Shown here piece after piece: positions 11,438 to 24,392 of a stretch of 64,000 nt of DNA. This stretch comes from Lates calcarifer (taxonomy: Eukaryota > Chordata > Actinopteri > Centropomidae): NCBI RefSeq assembly GCF_001640805.2, contig NC_066848.1, positions 21,217,582-21,281,581 on the forward strand. The letters run 5' to 3'. The notes under the pieces were generated by a model, which saw nothing but the letters and a program-made list of their open reading frames with translations, ran no database searches and was not told where the DNA came from. A program made the position numbers and the translations under genes. Positions within the stretch are counted from its first letter, which is position 1, and each line of letters begins with the position of its first letter.

Positions 11438-13006
11438 TAGTGGTAGTGGTAGGAGTGTTGCATGGGAAGTGATTTATTTTCATCCTGAGCATCCAGATCA
11501 CTGGTAAGTTGTTAAGTTAATGCTGCTTCTCTCTTTCAGAGTGATGTTTACCTATCATCAAGACCATTGCTATTCTTCTCAAGTGACATCAAATCTGAGA
11601 CATGAAATCATCCAACTGTTGTCCACAAGATGGTGTTCTGTAACTGCTCTGTCAAAACTGTTTCTCACTTGAGTGCCAGCAAACATACTTTTTCATATTC
11701 TTCTGCACATGATACCTTTGGGGGGCAGTAAGAGTATGCTGTTACTATCAACTGGCCAAAAATGTGACAATCAAAAATAAAAAATGTAAACCATAAAGAC
11801 ATTACACCAACTTTTTGCATTCGCATACAATATCCTCACTGAGAAAAATATGCTACTTATCATCTTCTATGAAAGGAGCATCACATGGACATCTCTGAAA
11901 TTTACTCTAATAAAGGGACACAGCCAGAGGCTTTTTTCACTGCAGACATTTTAACTTGTCACACAGGTGTCACAAATGACACAATAGAAGAGTTGGATCA
12001 AACAAACCATACATATTTGGCTTAATCACATAATATTTTCATTTTAATATCTTCTCATACCAGATTATATGGCATAATAATCACAAGCTGAAAGCAGCAA
12101 CCATTTAGAAATATAGCTCTCACACAACATTAATGACCTTTTTCAGTCTGTGGACTCATGTTTATGTTTAATGCAATCTGCTCTTAATGAATCTTTCTAA
12201 CTGTGAGCTTGATATTACAGGAAGCTAGAGCTAAAAAGGTACTGGTCATTACATGCAGGAAATAGCACTTTAATGCCAGCACTATGAAAGAACTGCCTGT
12301 GTGGCATGGTCCATTTCACAAAGAATCAGTCCAAACATGACACAGCTAATCATTACTAACAGAATGATGAGATCGTAAAAACACAGAGTTTGATGTTTGC
12401 CAAATGGTTAAACAACCTCAATAAGCAGAAATGATCCCAGCTGAGGGTCTGGACATTCCCATCACTGCCTCATAATACAGAGGCAGATGGTGTTTGTGCA
12501 GTGGAGTGCTCTGGCAGAGAGAGAGGAGATGTCAGTGAAAACTGAGGGATGTGTGTGAAGAGAGCTGAACTAGAGTTAAAACTAAGCCAGTCTAATCCAG
12601 AGGTGTTGATTGAACTGTGTGACCATTTTGGGGAGGGTGGAGGTGTTGAACTGTACTGCATTATACAGAGAAGTGTTTAGAGGATGTAAGGATATACTCT
12701 TATATAGATAGAAGGACAGACTGTTATTTGGTCTATCCTTACTGATAATTATGGGACTGACAACATACTAGACCTTAAACAGAGGGTGGGGTGGGGGTGT
12801 TAAGGATGAGGGGAGATGCCATCCCCCTTGTTAACTTGCCACCCCCTCATATATATGTACACATGTGACTGCAGGTCTGAATTTTTTCGGTGTATATAAT
12901 AAAGTTTGTGAAATAACCACCCAAAAACATTCTACCTTGGTGCTGCAAAGATACTCAACGCATAGACATGTGCAGATACAAACCTCTGATCACTGGCATC
13001 ATTGCT

Positions 13007-13029
13007 TGTGTGTGTGTGTGTGTGTGTGT
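13007..13029. repeat. (TG)n microsatellite
   Basis: About eleven TG units between the two genes. Confidence 0.9.
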
Positions 13030-14937
13030 ATAATTCATTCCCAGTTTGGAGAAAAGTTTGTGTTGAGCTTTCTTTTCTCAGAAAATCACACAGAGGTCAA
13101 AGTTTGGTTACTGAATCATCAGTAGAAACTTGTAGAAGTTTCCATCACTGCACTTTCCTGTGGACATTTTGATGAAATAACAGTCCAATTACACCAGACA
13201 GATGTGTTTTATTAGCTCCAGTTCCTCAACAGCTTTGTGACCTGGGAAAACTGTCACAGTGGATCTTTTCACAGTCATCAACCACTTATATTTTAGATAT
13301 CTTAGTATGATTTTTCCCTTCTGATGCATTATCTCTGACAAGCTACAGCAACAAACATCTCAGAGTTTAGAGGATTTTTGAATATTTCTGTTTAGACTAC
13401 CAGCATAATCTATCTTACACTTGGAGGCCAATACTTAATCAGTGAAAAATGCAATAAGTACTTGGGTGTTCAGAAACTCATTAATGCACAGAAATGTCTT
13501 TAAAATGAGAAACATTCACATGCATTCCCCTTCTCACTGAAGACAAAGATGAACAGCTAGTTAAATATATAGGTAATTATGAACACAGCACCATGGTAGG
13601 TTTAACTGTATCTCCTCTCCTTTGAATGGAGTGTAGGTGAACAAGAATAGTGTCTGTACTTTCAGGCAGAAAATGAAACCAATAGTGGCAGATGCTTTTT
13701 AACTTATAAGTTTTGTGTTTACACCATGTATATTTCTATTCCATTTCGCAGCAACAAACAATCATAAAAAGTTTGTGATGTGGTAGTGTGAGATCAACTG
13801 TGCTGGTGTAATGTTTAGTGAGGAACATACTGCTGAGAGCAGTGGCTGGTAACCTGGTAGGGGGCCCAAGGACACAGATGACCTGTGGGCCCCTATTGAA
13901 AACCTGTTTATTGTGTAATCTGAAAATGCTGTTTATTTAGGAATATGCACCTTGTAAATTTTGACACATGTAAATCATACAGGACCAGCTTTAAGGTCAC
14001 GATCATTTAATATTGTGTCTTAGTGGTTCATATTCCCAAACTTATTTGCAGTTACACAAATGACCACAAACCAAGAGACAGAAAATGAATGTCTGGTAAC
14101 AACCAACCAGGTAAAGTGACTGCTGGTGTGGAAAGATCTTGGTCTGTCTGTGTCACAGCTGAGCTGCTGTCACTACTATTTCTATTGCATAGTGTATCAA
14201 CAACTCTATTACTAGTGTGTAATGGCACAGAGGGTTCTTCAAACTTTAAGCCAACCCTAGTGAGATTCATTTCACATGATTCGACTTCATACCTCACAGG
14301 CATGGTTGTTCTTTGTCAGATTCTACATGTACAGCATGTCGAAACATGTCGAGACACATTAACATGGACAAATATTTGTTACACCAGCATCACAGCCAAT
14401 AAGTTAGTCAAACATTAGACATTTTCTTCAAATGTACTCCTACTAAGGGGATCTATCAGGAAAATGAAAGAAAAAAAATAATTCAGTCAGGACAGGGGCT
14501 CATGGGACAGCCTGAGCAAAATCAGTTAAGAGTGATGAGTCCTGCCCATCATTCCAGGGGCCGTCATCTCTTTAACTATTCAATCAATATTCACTTTGTA
14601 ACCAGTGTATTAGTTGAGTGGTTTATGACCAGGATTTTCCATGTAGGGAACTGTTTTAATGGTAAAGGTTGCACACTCACTGCACTAACAAAGAAGCAGC
14701 AATTTAACCCAAAATGTTTTATGGTTAAACATGGCATTCTAATTTTCCTTCACTACTTTTTACCTGGACACATTCAAATCAAACACTTGTCTGAGGGTGT
14801 CATGATCTATAATCAGAAGGGAAACCAGTAACTCAATGTACCAAGCACATAGCATTTACAGTTGTTTTACTGAGATGTATGTGTGTTTGTGCATGTGTGT
14901 GTGCACTGTGTGCACTTCTACATTTATGTTTTAGCTG

Positions 14938-14965
14938 TTTTTTTTTTTTTTTTTTTTTTTTTTTT
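14938..14965. repeat. Poly-T run
   Basis: About 27 T between the genes. Possibly the poly-A tail of a reversed retroposon, but no element is recognised beside it. Confidence 0.8.
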
Positions 14966-15744
14966 GGTATTTTAAGTGTTTAAAAGCAAACTTGTTTTCC
15001 AGAGGCCTGATCCACAGCTCTCTCATCAGCTGGTCTAATTTACTGCCCCAAAACTTGGGGCATGCTGTGGCCTGGAATAAACTCAAAACATGGCAACATC
15101 TGACTTGGTAAAATGGCCCTTTGGCTGCTGCTTGTCTGCTCTCACAAGAAAGAATTATTTAAAAAACATTTCTAAGTTTGATTGACAGCATGGCATGATT
15201 TCAAATCAATCAGAATACTAATGCAGTAACTGCAGCTGGTTCAACCCACAAATAGTTTCAGGTTTCAGCCACATAGTCACTCCACCTGAGTACCTCAAAT
15301 GCACAGAGGTCAGGAATTAAATAGCTTTTGTATTTGACCTTTAACCTCTGACCACTAACAAACACAACTCAGTCTGACCACTGATTTTGCCTTCTATGGA
15401 TGTTATATTCAATCCTGTAGACATCCAGCTGCTGACAACCACACCCAGAGTGGGACTGCAGTTCCACTCTCAATAGTCTGTAGTGTAAGGCGGTGGGATG
15501 AAAGTGCTCAGGCAGTTGTGAAGAAGCAACAGCAACAGGTGTCCAGCAATGGGAGTTGTTTCATCCAGTATATGTATTTGGTGTACATCTCCTTTCATGT
15601 GTCTCCTTGGCTGTAATTCAGTGTCCACTGCTAAGGAGTGTTCTCAAGAAGCCTCCCACGTGCTGTCCCCAGGGCTTTTCAGTGTGCTTCAGATATCACT
15701 GTATTCTATTACAGCCAAACATAATGAGTCAGTCAGTCAGTCAG

Positions 15745-15874
15745 TCAGTATCTGTCTTGGTCTCGGCTGTGGATGTCCCTGGTCCATTTGATCATAGGTC
15801 TCTGGAGATCGATAGAGGAAGATCAGTTTGGAGTAAAGTTCCTCCTCCAGCTCCAGCTCTCCTGTCTCACGCAC
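15745..15874 (-). CDS. piezo1: PIEZO1 last exon (C-terminus, contains a one-base frameshift)
   Basis: Encodes [20 protein letters not shown] and YRSPET of the C-terminal domain, then should read MIKWTR. An extra base (plus-strand A at about 15796, within ACC-T-ATG) shifts the frame: as written, translation ends at 15737-15739 with a novel tail. Skipping that base gives MIKWTRD and a stop at 15745-15747. Acceptor AG at 15875-15876. Confidence 0.9.
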
Positions 15875-17554
15875 CTGAAACACACAGAAACTTAAATTTA
15901 GGGGGGAGGATTTTGAAGAAATGATTCTCCACGACACATCCAACAGCGTGGAGACAACAGTGTTTTTGTGGAGGTATTATTTAAAAGACAAAGCAAGTCT
16001 ATGTGAATGATTAGACTGAGGTAATATTCCAAATGTCTTGGTTCAAGGAAAGGTTGTACAAATTTAGAACATTCATTTTACTGAGTCTCTGAGTACAGTA
16101 AATACATATGTACAGTATGTGTGTGTTAATATGTGCACACTGCAAACTGACCAGGAAGATGTCTGTGCAGAGCTTCAGGATGCGGTCCACACAGGGCAGC
16201 TCCTCAAACATGATGGAGTGGGAGATCTCACTGAAGAAGCCACGCACAAACTTCCCAATGACTAAGACCACAGACACATACAGACCCATGATCCTGGACG
16301 GAGACATTAGAAAAGAAAAAGAATGCTTACATCCGAGAACAGTGAGGAAAAAACACTCACACACAGACCACAATCATCATGTGTGTAAATAGAACAGTCT
16401 GGAAAATATCAAAAGCCTAATCTTAACATAAATTATTTCCTTCACCATAAACAAAAATGTGACTTCCCTGACTGCAATCATAACAATACTGTAGTTTCCA
16501 TGCATATTGGAAAAATAACAGCAACAACAGTGAATGGCACTGTCATGAAATGTAATCTGCTGATGGATGGACTGAACAGACAGTTTCTTTGCTTTAAATA
16601 TCAAAACTGTGATATTCTAAACAACCTAATAAAGTTCATGATGATGAATTTATGATCATGGTAATTGAACCATGCATTTTAAACCAGCTATTTTAACAGA
16701 AAGCTAGTCTGCTAAGCACACTGCTAGATGTTATTTTAGATCTTCGTCTCAAGGACCAAATGAAGAATACTGAGCAGTCACGTGTTTATTTACATACAGG
16801 CATTTTTACTTCAGTACCACTTAGAGCCTCTTCACTGGCTCTAACTTGTGCTTCAATTACAGCCTGCGACAAACATATTACTCAAATCCTAGCCAGTTTA
16901 TATTGGCTCCCTTTAAGGTTAGGAAAGGATTTTCTGTTTTTACTGCTGACTCTAAAGGTGATAAATCGTCAAAATGAATCACTGATTTGTTGACTGCTAA
17001 TGTGCCTGTGCATCTCCTTAAATCCTGTGCATCCTCAGGGACATTTAGATTTTTTGATCACTAATGCATACAGAACACATTTTTTCCAAATGTGTGTTTT
17101 TGTTTGTTTGTTTGTTTGTTTGTTTGTTTGTTTGTTTTTTAATTTTCCACCTCAGACATTTTAATCCCCATTGCCAATGCAACATAAACACATGCATTCT
17201 TCTTTATTAGGCTTTCATTCTGGAGTCCTGGCTTGTAGTTTTTACTGTTTTCCAACACATTGCACCATTTTCATGTTTGCCTATACAACAAATGCATAAT
17301 ATTTTTTCAGGTTTCACTTCCTGCTTTATTATAGAGCACTGTAGGCCAGTGGTATAAATGTATGTCCACTGCCCCACACACACACACACAAATACACATT
17401 CACACTCTCTCACTCACAGATATGTACAGCTGAGCACACGTGTGAATGCAATGCAAACACAAAATAAAACATATTATAGAATATACACAATAGAAAATAT
17501 TATACCTGGAACTGTATGTGTGCAGTACATTTCTGAACTCTATGGTTGTGTGTG

Positions 17555-17591
<37 letters not shown>

Positions 17592-20500
17592 ATCTTTGAA
17601 GGGCGTACTTATAAACATAAGTATATGACTCCATGTCCATATGAGCCAACAACAAATGTTTCTCATGGCATAATTTTGGCAATAATCCCCATAGAATTTA
17701 ACATTTGGATAATGATTCACTATCATCATGTAACCAAACTGGGATTTGAAGGATTTCATATTCTGTAAATGAATGAATATTTGGTAGTTATGATCAGGAC
17801 TGATGTTGATGTTGATGTTGATAAAAGTAATGGGAATGGAAAATAACATTAATATATAATATTTGTATATATTTTTTCAGCTTTTTTTTTTTTTTTAATC
17901 CGAGCTAGTATCACAGGGTGGCTGGTCCTGGTCCTGGACTCTGAAACAGTTTTAACTTCTTTTAAATAGCTCCTTAAAACATTAATGGTTTATTGTTTTG
18001 AATTATTGTTCATGTCTAACTCACGTACAAGTTATCTGTGAGTGTGTGTCCCTTACCCATATCCAGCCAGGAAGCCCAGGCTGGGTGGACTGACTTTGTC
18101 ATTGAATATAACCATGGGTAGAACGCCACATGAGGAGGGTTTACAGCCTGCGATAGCAATGTCCCACCACTCCTGGTTTCTACTGTCATTCAGTGACCGG
18201 TCACTCATCAGGGACAGGGTTATGTTCAGGTAACCATTTTCATTACCTACAAGACAACCAGTCAGACAAGTTAAAACAGACACTTGGACAACAAATATGG
18301 AACAAATATATAACAAATATACACTTCTGGTAGTTTTGTGGCCAGGCTCACGGTGCAGCTCTGACACACATGGATATGGGGCGAGATCAGAAAGAAAACA
18401 TTATCATAAATTAGAGGCTGTGACAATGACATGACACACTGAAAGTCTGGGAATCCTGTTAATAATTTTCCTCAAAGGAAACCTACTAATGTTTCCTCCT
18501 CACAGCTCCTCAAAGTGCTCTTTCCACTGTTCAACATTATCCATAGTTCATTCAGCAGCAGCAGTTCTCCCCCCTGGCTGAACATAGAGTCAAACCCTGC
18601 ACTTCCTTCTTGAGTTGCCAGAACGTCTTTGAAGCAGACTGAAAGTCTTCCTCCGTAGCCTCCCCTAACTCCTTCCACACCCAGGTTTTTGCTTCTGTGA
18701 TTGCAGAAGCTGCAGAAGCTGAAAGCCCTTCTTCTGCTGCCTGACAGCTTCCTTCACCATCAACAGGTTCTCAGGTTGCCGCCTCGACAGGCACTGATGC
18801 TCCCTGTAATTACTTCAGGTTGAGGCCGACCAGACCCCATGGCTACAGGCCTGTCCACCATTTGTCATCATAATGATCAATACAATAATCATCTGCAGTT
18901 AAATACCATCACAGTGTCATATATAGATGGCAGTAGAATTAAAAATGTTATCTAGTTTTTTCATGTTGTAAAACACCACTGTAAACTGAACTTGAACATC
19001 ACATGTATTGAAAATAAATAGAGGCTCAGCTGGTACTTTGGCTTAGTTAAAAAGACAGAGACATGAGCAGTTGTTGTTACACAGTGTTTTGAATGGAGAA
19101 ACTGGGAGGGATGTGACAGGAGCGGGCCGTCCTGAGAAAGTTAGCAGAGAGAGAAGTTGTAATTGATTTACCAATTGTCAGACTCCAACAGTCCTGTTGA
19201 TTTGAAGTAGCAGCTGTAATAACATTAAACAAAGTTTAATTTGATGTGCTCATGTGCAAAAAGGTTTCTGTGGTTATTCTGCAACAATCTGGTGCTTGTC
19301 GCACAAAATAATGTGTCCAGCAGATCTGCCATGTGTACCTGTGACATCATCATTCTAACCAGTGGTTCCAGATGGAACAGAAACTTGCTGCCTTGAGACT
19401 TTTGCAGAGAGTAAAAGATAGGCCTTCAGTGTAGGCTACTGGCTGGTAAGAATCACTCATTTATTTTAACTCTGTCTGGATAGTTTTAATGCTATAATCA
19501 GAATAAAACAATTTATTTCTGTGTGATTGCATCACCACACCTTCTACTGCACCTCTCCTCCCACAGGATGCAAGATATACACCGATGTTGGAGACCCCAC
19601 CCTGCAACCCACAGGACCAAAAGTATCCACTGCAATGCACTCCAATATCCCAATGCCAGGACACCCTCAGAGGTCCTGTTCCCATGCCCTGATGGGTCAG
19701 AGCTGTTTTAGCGACACAAGGGGGGCCTACGCAAATTAGTTTTAATGTTGTGGCTGATCTGTGTAACATGGAGAAATGTAGTCAGAGAAATAACTCAGTG
19801 ATCCCAGGAAAATCCACTGTGTTCCACAAATAGTCACTTTGCCAACACAGTGGTGTTAGTGCTGTGAGACACAAATCTGGTTGTTAAAATTAATCCAGTA
19901 AGAGGAGAGACTCAAATGTTAAGAAGAAACCTCAAGGACTGGACAACTTTTCTTAGTGAACACATTTAATGTTAGCCACTGACCTTATGTGTCTATATGG
20001 ACACTTCTGATGTGATCCAGGTAGAACGGTTACTCTGTACTGTACTTATAATAGAAAGCAGTCATTAACTCATTCAGGTGTTTTGGTTGCTCCTTCCATG
20101 ACTATCTGGTCTGATGCTGGAAATGATTCTGCCTGTTGCTAGAAAACATTTGTACATTTGTAAAGTAAATCAGTAAATTCTAACCTTCATATAGTTGATT
20201 GACTGGTTTGGCCTCAGCTCCATTGGGGGCACGGATGTAGTTAGGGAACATATTAGGAACATGCCTGGGAAAGAGACAAGATGCCATCTTTCAGATACAA
20301 CTATATGTATTAAATAAAACACAATACACTTCACATAAACATCCTTCCAGAGACTAAACCTACACAGGTTCAGTGCGATTGCCAACCAGTAGTGAGGCCA
20401 GATCTGCTCTGACTGGGTTCCCAGGCTCCAGGTCTATAGAGTGTTTGTCAAAGGTGTGTTCTACTGTCCCTCCTTTACCCAGGTCCCTGTCAGACAGAAA

Positions 20501-23500
20501 CATTCAGAGAAAAAGAGAGTCAGATACAATTGAAAAGAAATTAATAATTAATATTGTTCAAATGAAAGATGAACAATAAGAATAAAATCTTATTAAAATA
20601 AAATAGAAACTAGATTAAACAGGTAAAAGACAATGAAAAAATAAATATAATATAAAACATCAAAACAATTCAATGAGTTAATAAACAGAATAAAAACTGG
20701 CAATAAAATATTCTAACCAAAAGCCAGGCTGTTTAAAGAGATCAACACTTTCAGCTGCTTTCAGATCCTCAGACAGACTACTCCAATGGCTCAGAACATG
20801 AAAACTAAAAGCTGCCTCACCAGATGTTTTTGTCCTGCACTAGCAGGAGGCACAACAGTTCTTATTACAGCAAACATGATAACAAGATAAAACACAAGAA
20901 AGCCAGCATGGTGTCAACTTCATTGCTTCAAGCCAAATGCAACCTACCACCACGTGCTTCAGTTTAGTTTTTCTGGAAGCCATTCATTTACCACCATGCT
21001 AATTACTAGCTTAACTGCTAAACCTTTGGAGTGTTGTTACTAATTTGGCACTACAGTCATTGTTTATTATATGTGGGACAGCTGTGGGTCAGGAGGTAGA
21101 GCAGGTCGGCCACTTAATTGGAAGCCCAGTGGTTTGATCCATGGCTCCTCCAGTCCTAATGCTGAAGTATCCTTGGGCAAGATATTGATATTGAGCCCAA
21201 AAATCCCAGATGGTGTACTATCCATGTGTTAGAGCACTTATGTATAGAACAAGTGCAGTATGAATGGGTGTGTGAATGGGTGAATGTGACCTGTAGTGTA
21301 AAGTGCTTTGAGTGGTCAATATGATGACAAAAGTGCAATTTGCAGTTAATATGCACACAATTGTGTATGAGCTACAGCCTGTTTTAAGGTTCTATAGATT
21401 AATGGACAAAAAACGTTTGGCTTTGGCATAACCTAATTTAAAAAGGCATATCTTTTACACAGTGGCCCTTTTAGAGCATCTCAGACTCTTGACCTGCAGT
21501 AGTTTGTCAGCCTCAGCTGTAATTTGTTATCATTATCATTATATTGATATACTGTACTGTTTACTAAAGTTAATTCAGTGTTCATTTATTTTTCAATTCT
21601 CATGTTACACTGTGTTAGGGAAATATTATTATATTATTATGCCACAGATCATAACACATTAACATGGCAAACACGAACAATAAGCTACATATCAACATCA
21701 CCACATTAGAAACCTGATTTATATTTAGTTATGCCCCAGCTAATAACATGGCAACTGACTTGCTGGTTTTGCCCATCATTGATCTAGAGCTTTGGGTTGT
21801 ACTCCCTCCCCCTGCATCAAACAAACAAACAAACAAACAAGCACCCTGTGAAGGGGTTCTTTGGTCTTTTGCTTTACAGCTTCAATTGTCATTTGTCACA
21901 GTCTGCTGTTCTTTGTCAGCTTGAGCAGGCAATGTTAGTGGATAACTATCCAGTTAGTGATAGTTGATAGTTAGGTGATAATTATGTGTGATACATAATA
22001 GTAGAATGTTAATTTGTAGTAAAGAGAGGAAAGACTTTACCTCTGGAAAGTCCAGGCCAGGCGTAGTGTTAGGTCAACAGGACTTCCAAGTAGCTCTTTA
22101 ATGACCTCCTGTCTGCTGGGGGGGCTGATCCTCCATACTGATCCTGAACTACCTTCAATCATGGCCGTCACAATGTCCTCATAACTGTAGAGAGTGATGA
22201 ACTGCATGGCTACCTAGATGCACAAACACACAAAATTATGCATGACAAAACAGGTATACAGAACCTGACTCGACAGCACACAGATACACACACATACACA
22301 CACTAGCTCTCTGAGTATGCATGAGCTGAGCTTGCAAGCTGATCATTCCTGCCAGAGAAGTTGGAAATATGTTTAAAGAAGTGTCTGTTTTTTTGAACAG
22401 GTGACAACAGTGACGTAAATAATTCACTTCATAATTATTGGTCAGTTATTAGAAAAAATGTGATGATTGACTAGAGGCAGCAAATAAGTTACCGCCACAA
22501 AGAGAACGAAGAACTGAAAAATGCAGAATCTGGAAAGACACAACAGAAACAGAGTGTCTGGTCTGACTAAAGACAAGGAAAATTGTTTTTTGTTAAGTTC
22601 AAAGGATAATTTTTGTCCAAAATGAGGTCCAATCTAAGCCTCAGCAGTTCACAGAGAGGCCAGTCGCACGGTGCATGAAACATGAAGTAAGGCACAAGTG
22701 CATAGCAAATGGCATTTTTTATTGACTGATAAGAATGGAGAAGGACAAAGAGAAAGATACACACACAGAGAGAGAAAGAGAGAGAGGAAACAGCAGGAAA
22801 GACAGATAATAACAGTACATTCAGACAGACACATTAATCAAACTGAAATCAGAACTTACTGGTTTGTCTCCAAACTTTTTGGTGAGTTGTTCATATTCAT
22901 CCTCTGTGAAGGGCTGGATGGACTGCTGCTGCACACTCATGGTGAACAAGGGCTGAAAGAAGATCATGTACTTTTTACAGACTGTGTCTTTCTGTGTCAT
23001 TTGTGTTTTATATTTACATCCATATTCCATTTGACATTAAAATACTCTTTGCAGACTGTGTAAATACAGTGTTGCTGAATTTATTTCTGTGTGGCCCTAC
23101 CTCTATGACCAGTAACCAGTTACCAGTTTAAATATCTTAGTGGCAGTGGCATGATTTTCTCTGGCATGCTCAACAAGACCAAGCAAATTTAAAAATGTAT
23201 TTAGAAACCATATCTAAAATAATTCCTGTATACTGACAGTATGTCTATTTACTTAAAACACAACAGGCACTATATAATGATTAAAATGACTTATTAGTGT
23301 TTACTCCATGTATCTAAGCAGCTCTATCAATATCAAGCAGTTTTGGAAATTTGAAGTAAAATTATATTAAATGCAGTTATTGTACCATACCTGTAGAGTA
23401 ATCATAGCTTTTACACACTGTATTTTTCTATTCTAAGAGAGAGAGAGCAGAGCATTAGAAAACACTGCTGTATAAAATGCTGATTACCTCATATCCTCCC

Positions 23501-24334
23501 AGCTTGACAGTCACTGTGACATCAATAGGGTGGTTGACCACACCCACTACTGATCTGACCAGTGAAATGAAGAGCAGTGGAAACCAGATGATGCAGATCA
23601 AGAAGAAGATGATGAGTCCACCCATGCCATATTTCACTATCTTTTTCTTCTTCTGCCCCTTAGGCTGTGGGTATTTCTGAAGGAGGAAATATTATTTTTT
23701 TAAACCAAAAATATAATGTTCAGTACTTTCTTTACATGTAATGATAACCATAATTCAGAGGAAACTAGTGCAAACACCTCCACCACAATAAGTGGTGATC
23801 CTTGGAGATGTGTTGTTGGGGTCAATATCCCCTGATACTGACTACCAAAGCAAATTGGTCCCAGGTGAGGGTTCACACCGACCCCTGGATAAATCGCAAG
23901 TTCCAGAACTGCAGCACCTAGCCTGGAGCAGGTGATCTAGTGACTCTCTCTAGTGAGACAGACCTGGGAGGGTGAGCGACCACAGACACAGCCTGAAAAA
24001 ACTGCATGAAGTAGGCAGATTTCCTGTCTGGAGGAAGCAGAGCACCTTCCTCCAAAAATCTGCTTTACCCCCAAGTATCCCTATCAGACATTTACTCTGC
24101 TGTCACATCACTGCACTCATAAACATCATACCTTCTCTGTCTCACGGCTGCATTTAATGATGAAGATGTTGGCATAAATGTCCTCCACACACATCCAGTT
24201 CGACAGAGACAGAGTGGTGTCAGTCCAGACCCAGTCCATCACTGCTCGCAGCTCCACCAGGAACGGCACCAGACGAAACCTACACACACAAACGCACAAC
24301 ATCTATACCCAATATAAACATATACAGTGTGTGT

Positions 24335-24392
<58 letters not shown>

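Larger units (their letters stand above)
11189..15744. other. Intergenic region between TM9SF2 (5' end) and PIEZO1 (3' end)
   Basis: About 4.5 kb holding the TM9SF2 promoter at the left and presumably the PIEZO1 3' UTR at the right. Several TTTATT strings (AATAAA on the minus strand, for example near 13207-13213 and 13909-13933) are candidate poly-A signals, but I cannot choose among them. Open frames of about 100 codons at 14052-14831 show no family resemblance. Confidence 0.6.
16294..18056. other. PIEZO1 intron before the inner-helix exon
   Basis: 1.76 kb. Holds an L2-like fragment (16745-17080), a TTTG array and two TG/CA tracts. No other feature supported. Confidence 0.7.
18247..20184. 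other. PIEZO1 intron
   Basis: 1.94 kb. Contains a Tc1-like remnant at 19540-19765. The rest shows nothing I can support. Confidence 0.6.

Noticed and set aside
14052..14831. Open frames of up to 109 codons on both strands between the genes
   Set aside because: No family resemblance, no splice or promoter context, AT-rich; consistent with chance.
17400..17849. Overlapping frames of 136 and 149 codons on opposite strands
   Set aside because: Both run through TG/CA repeats (CVCVCV and HTHTHT runs); microsatellite artefacts.
23770..24000. GC-richer block in a short PIEZO1 intron
   Set aside because: No coding frame, no RNA fold I could support and no repeat family recognised.
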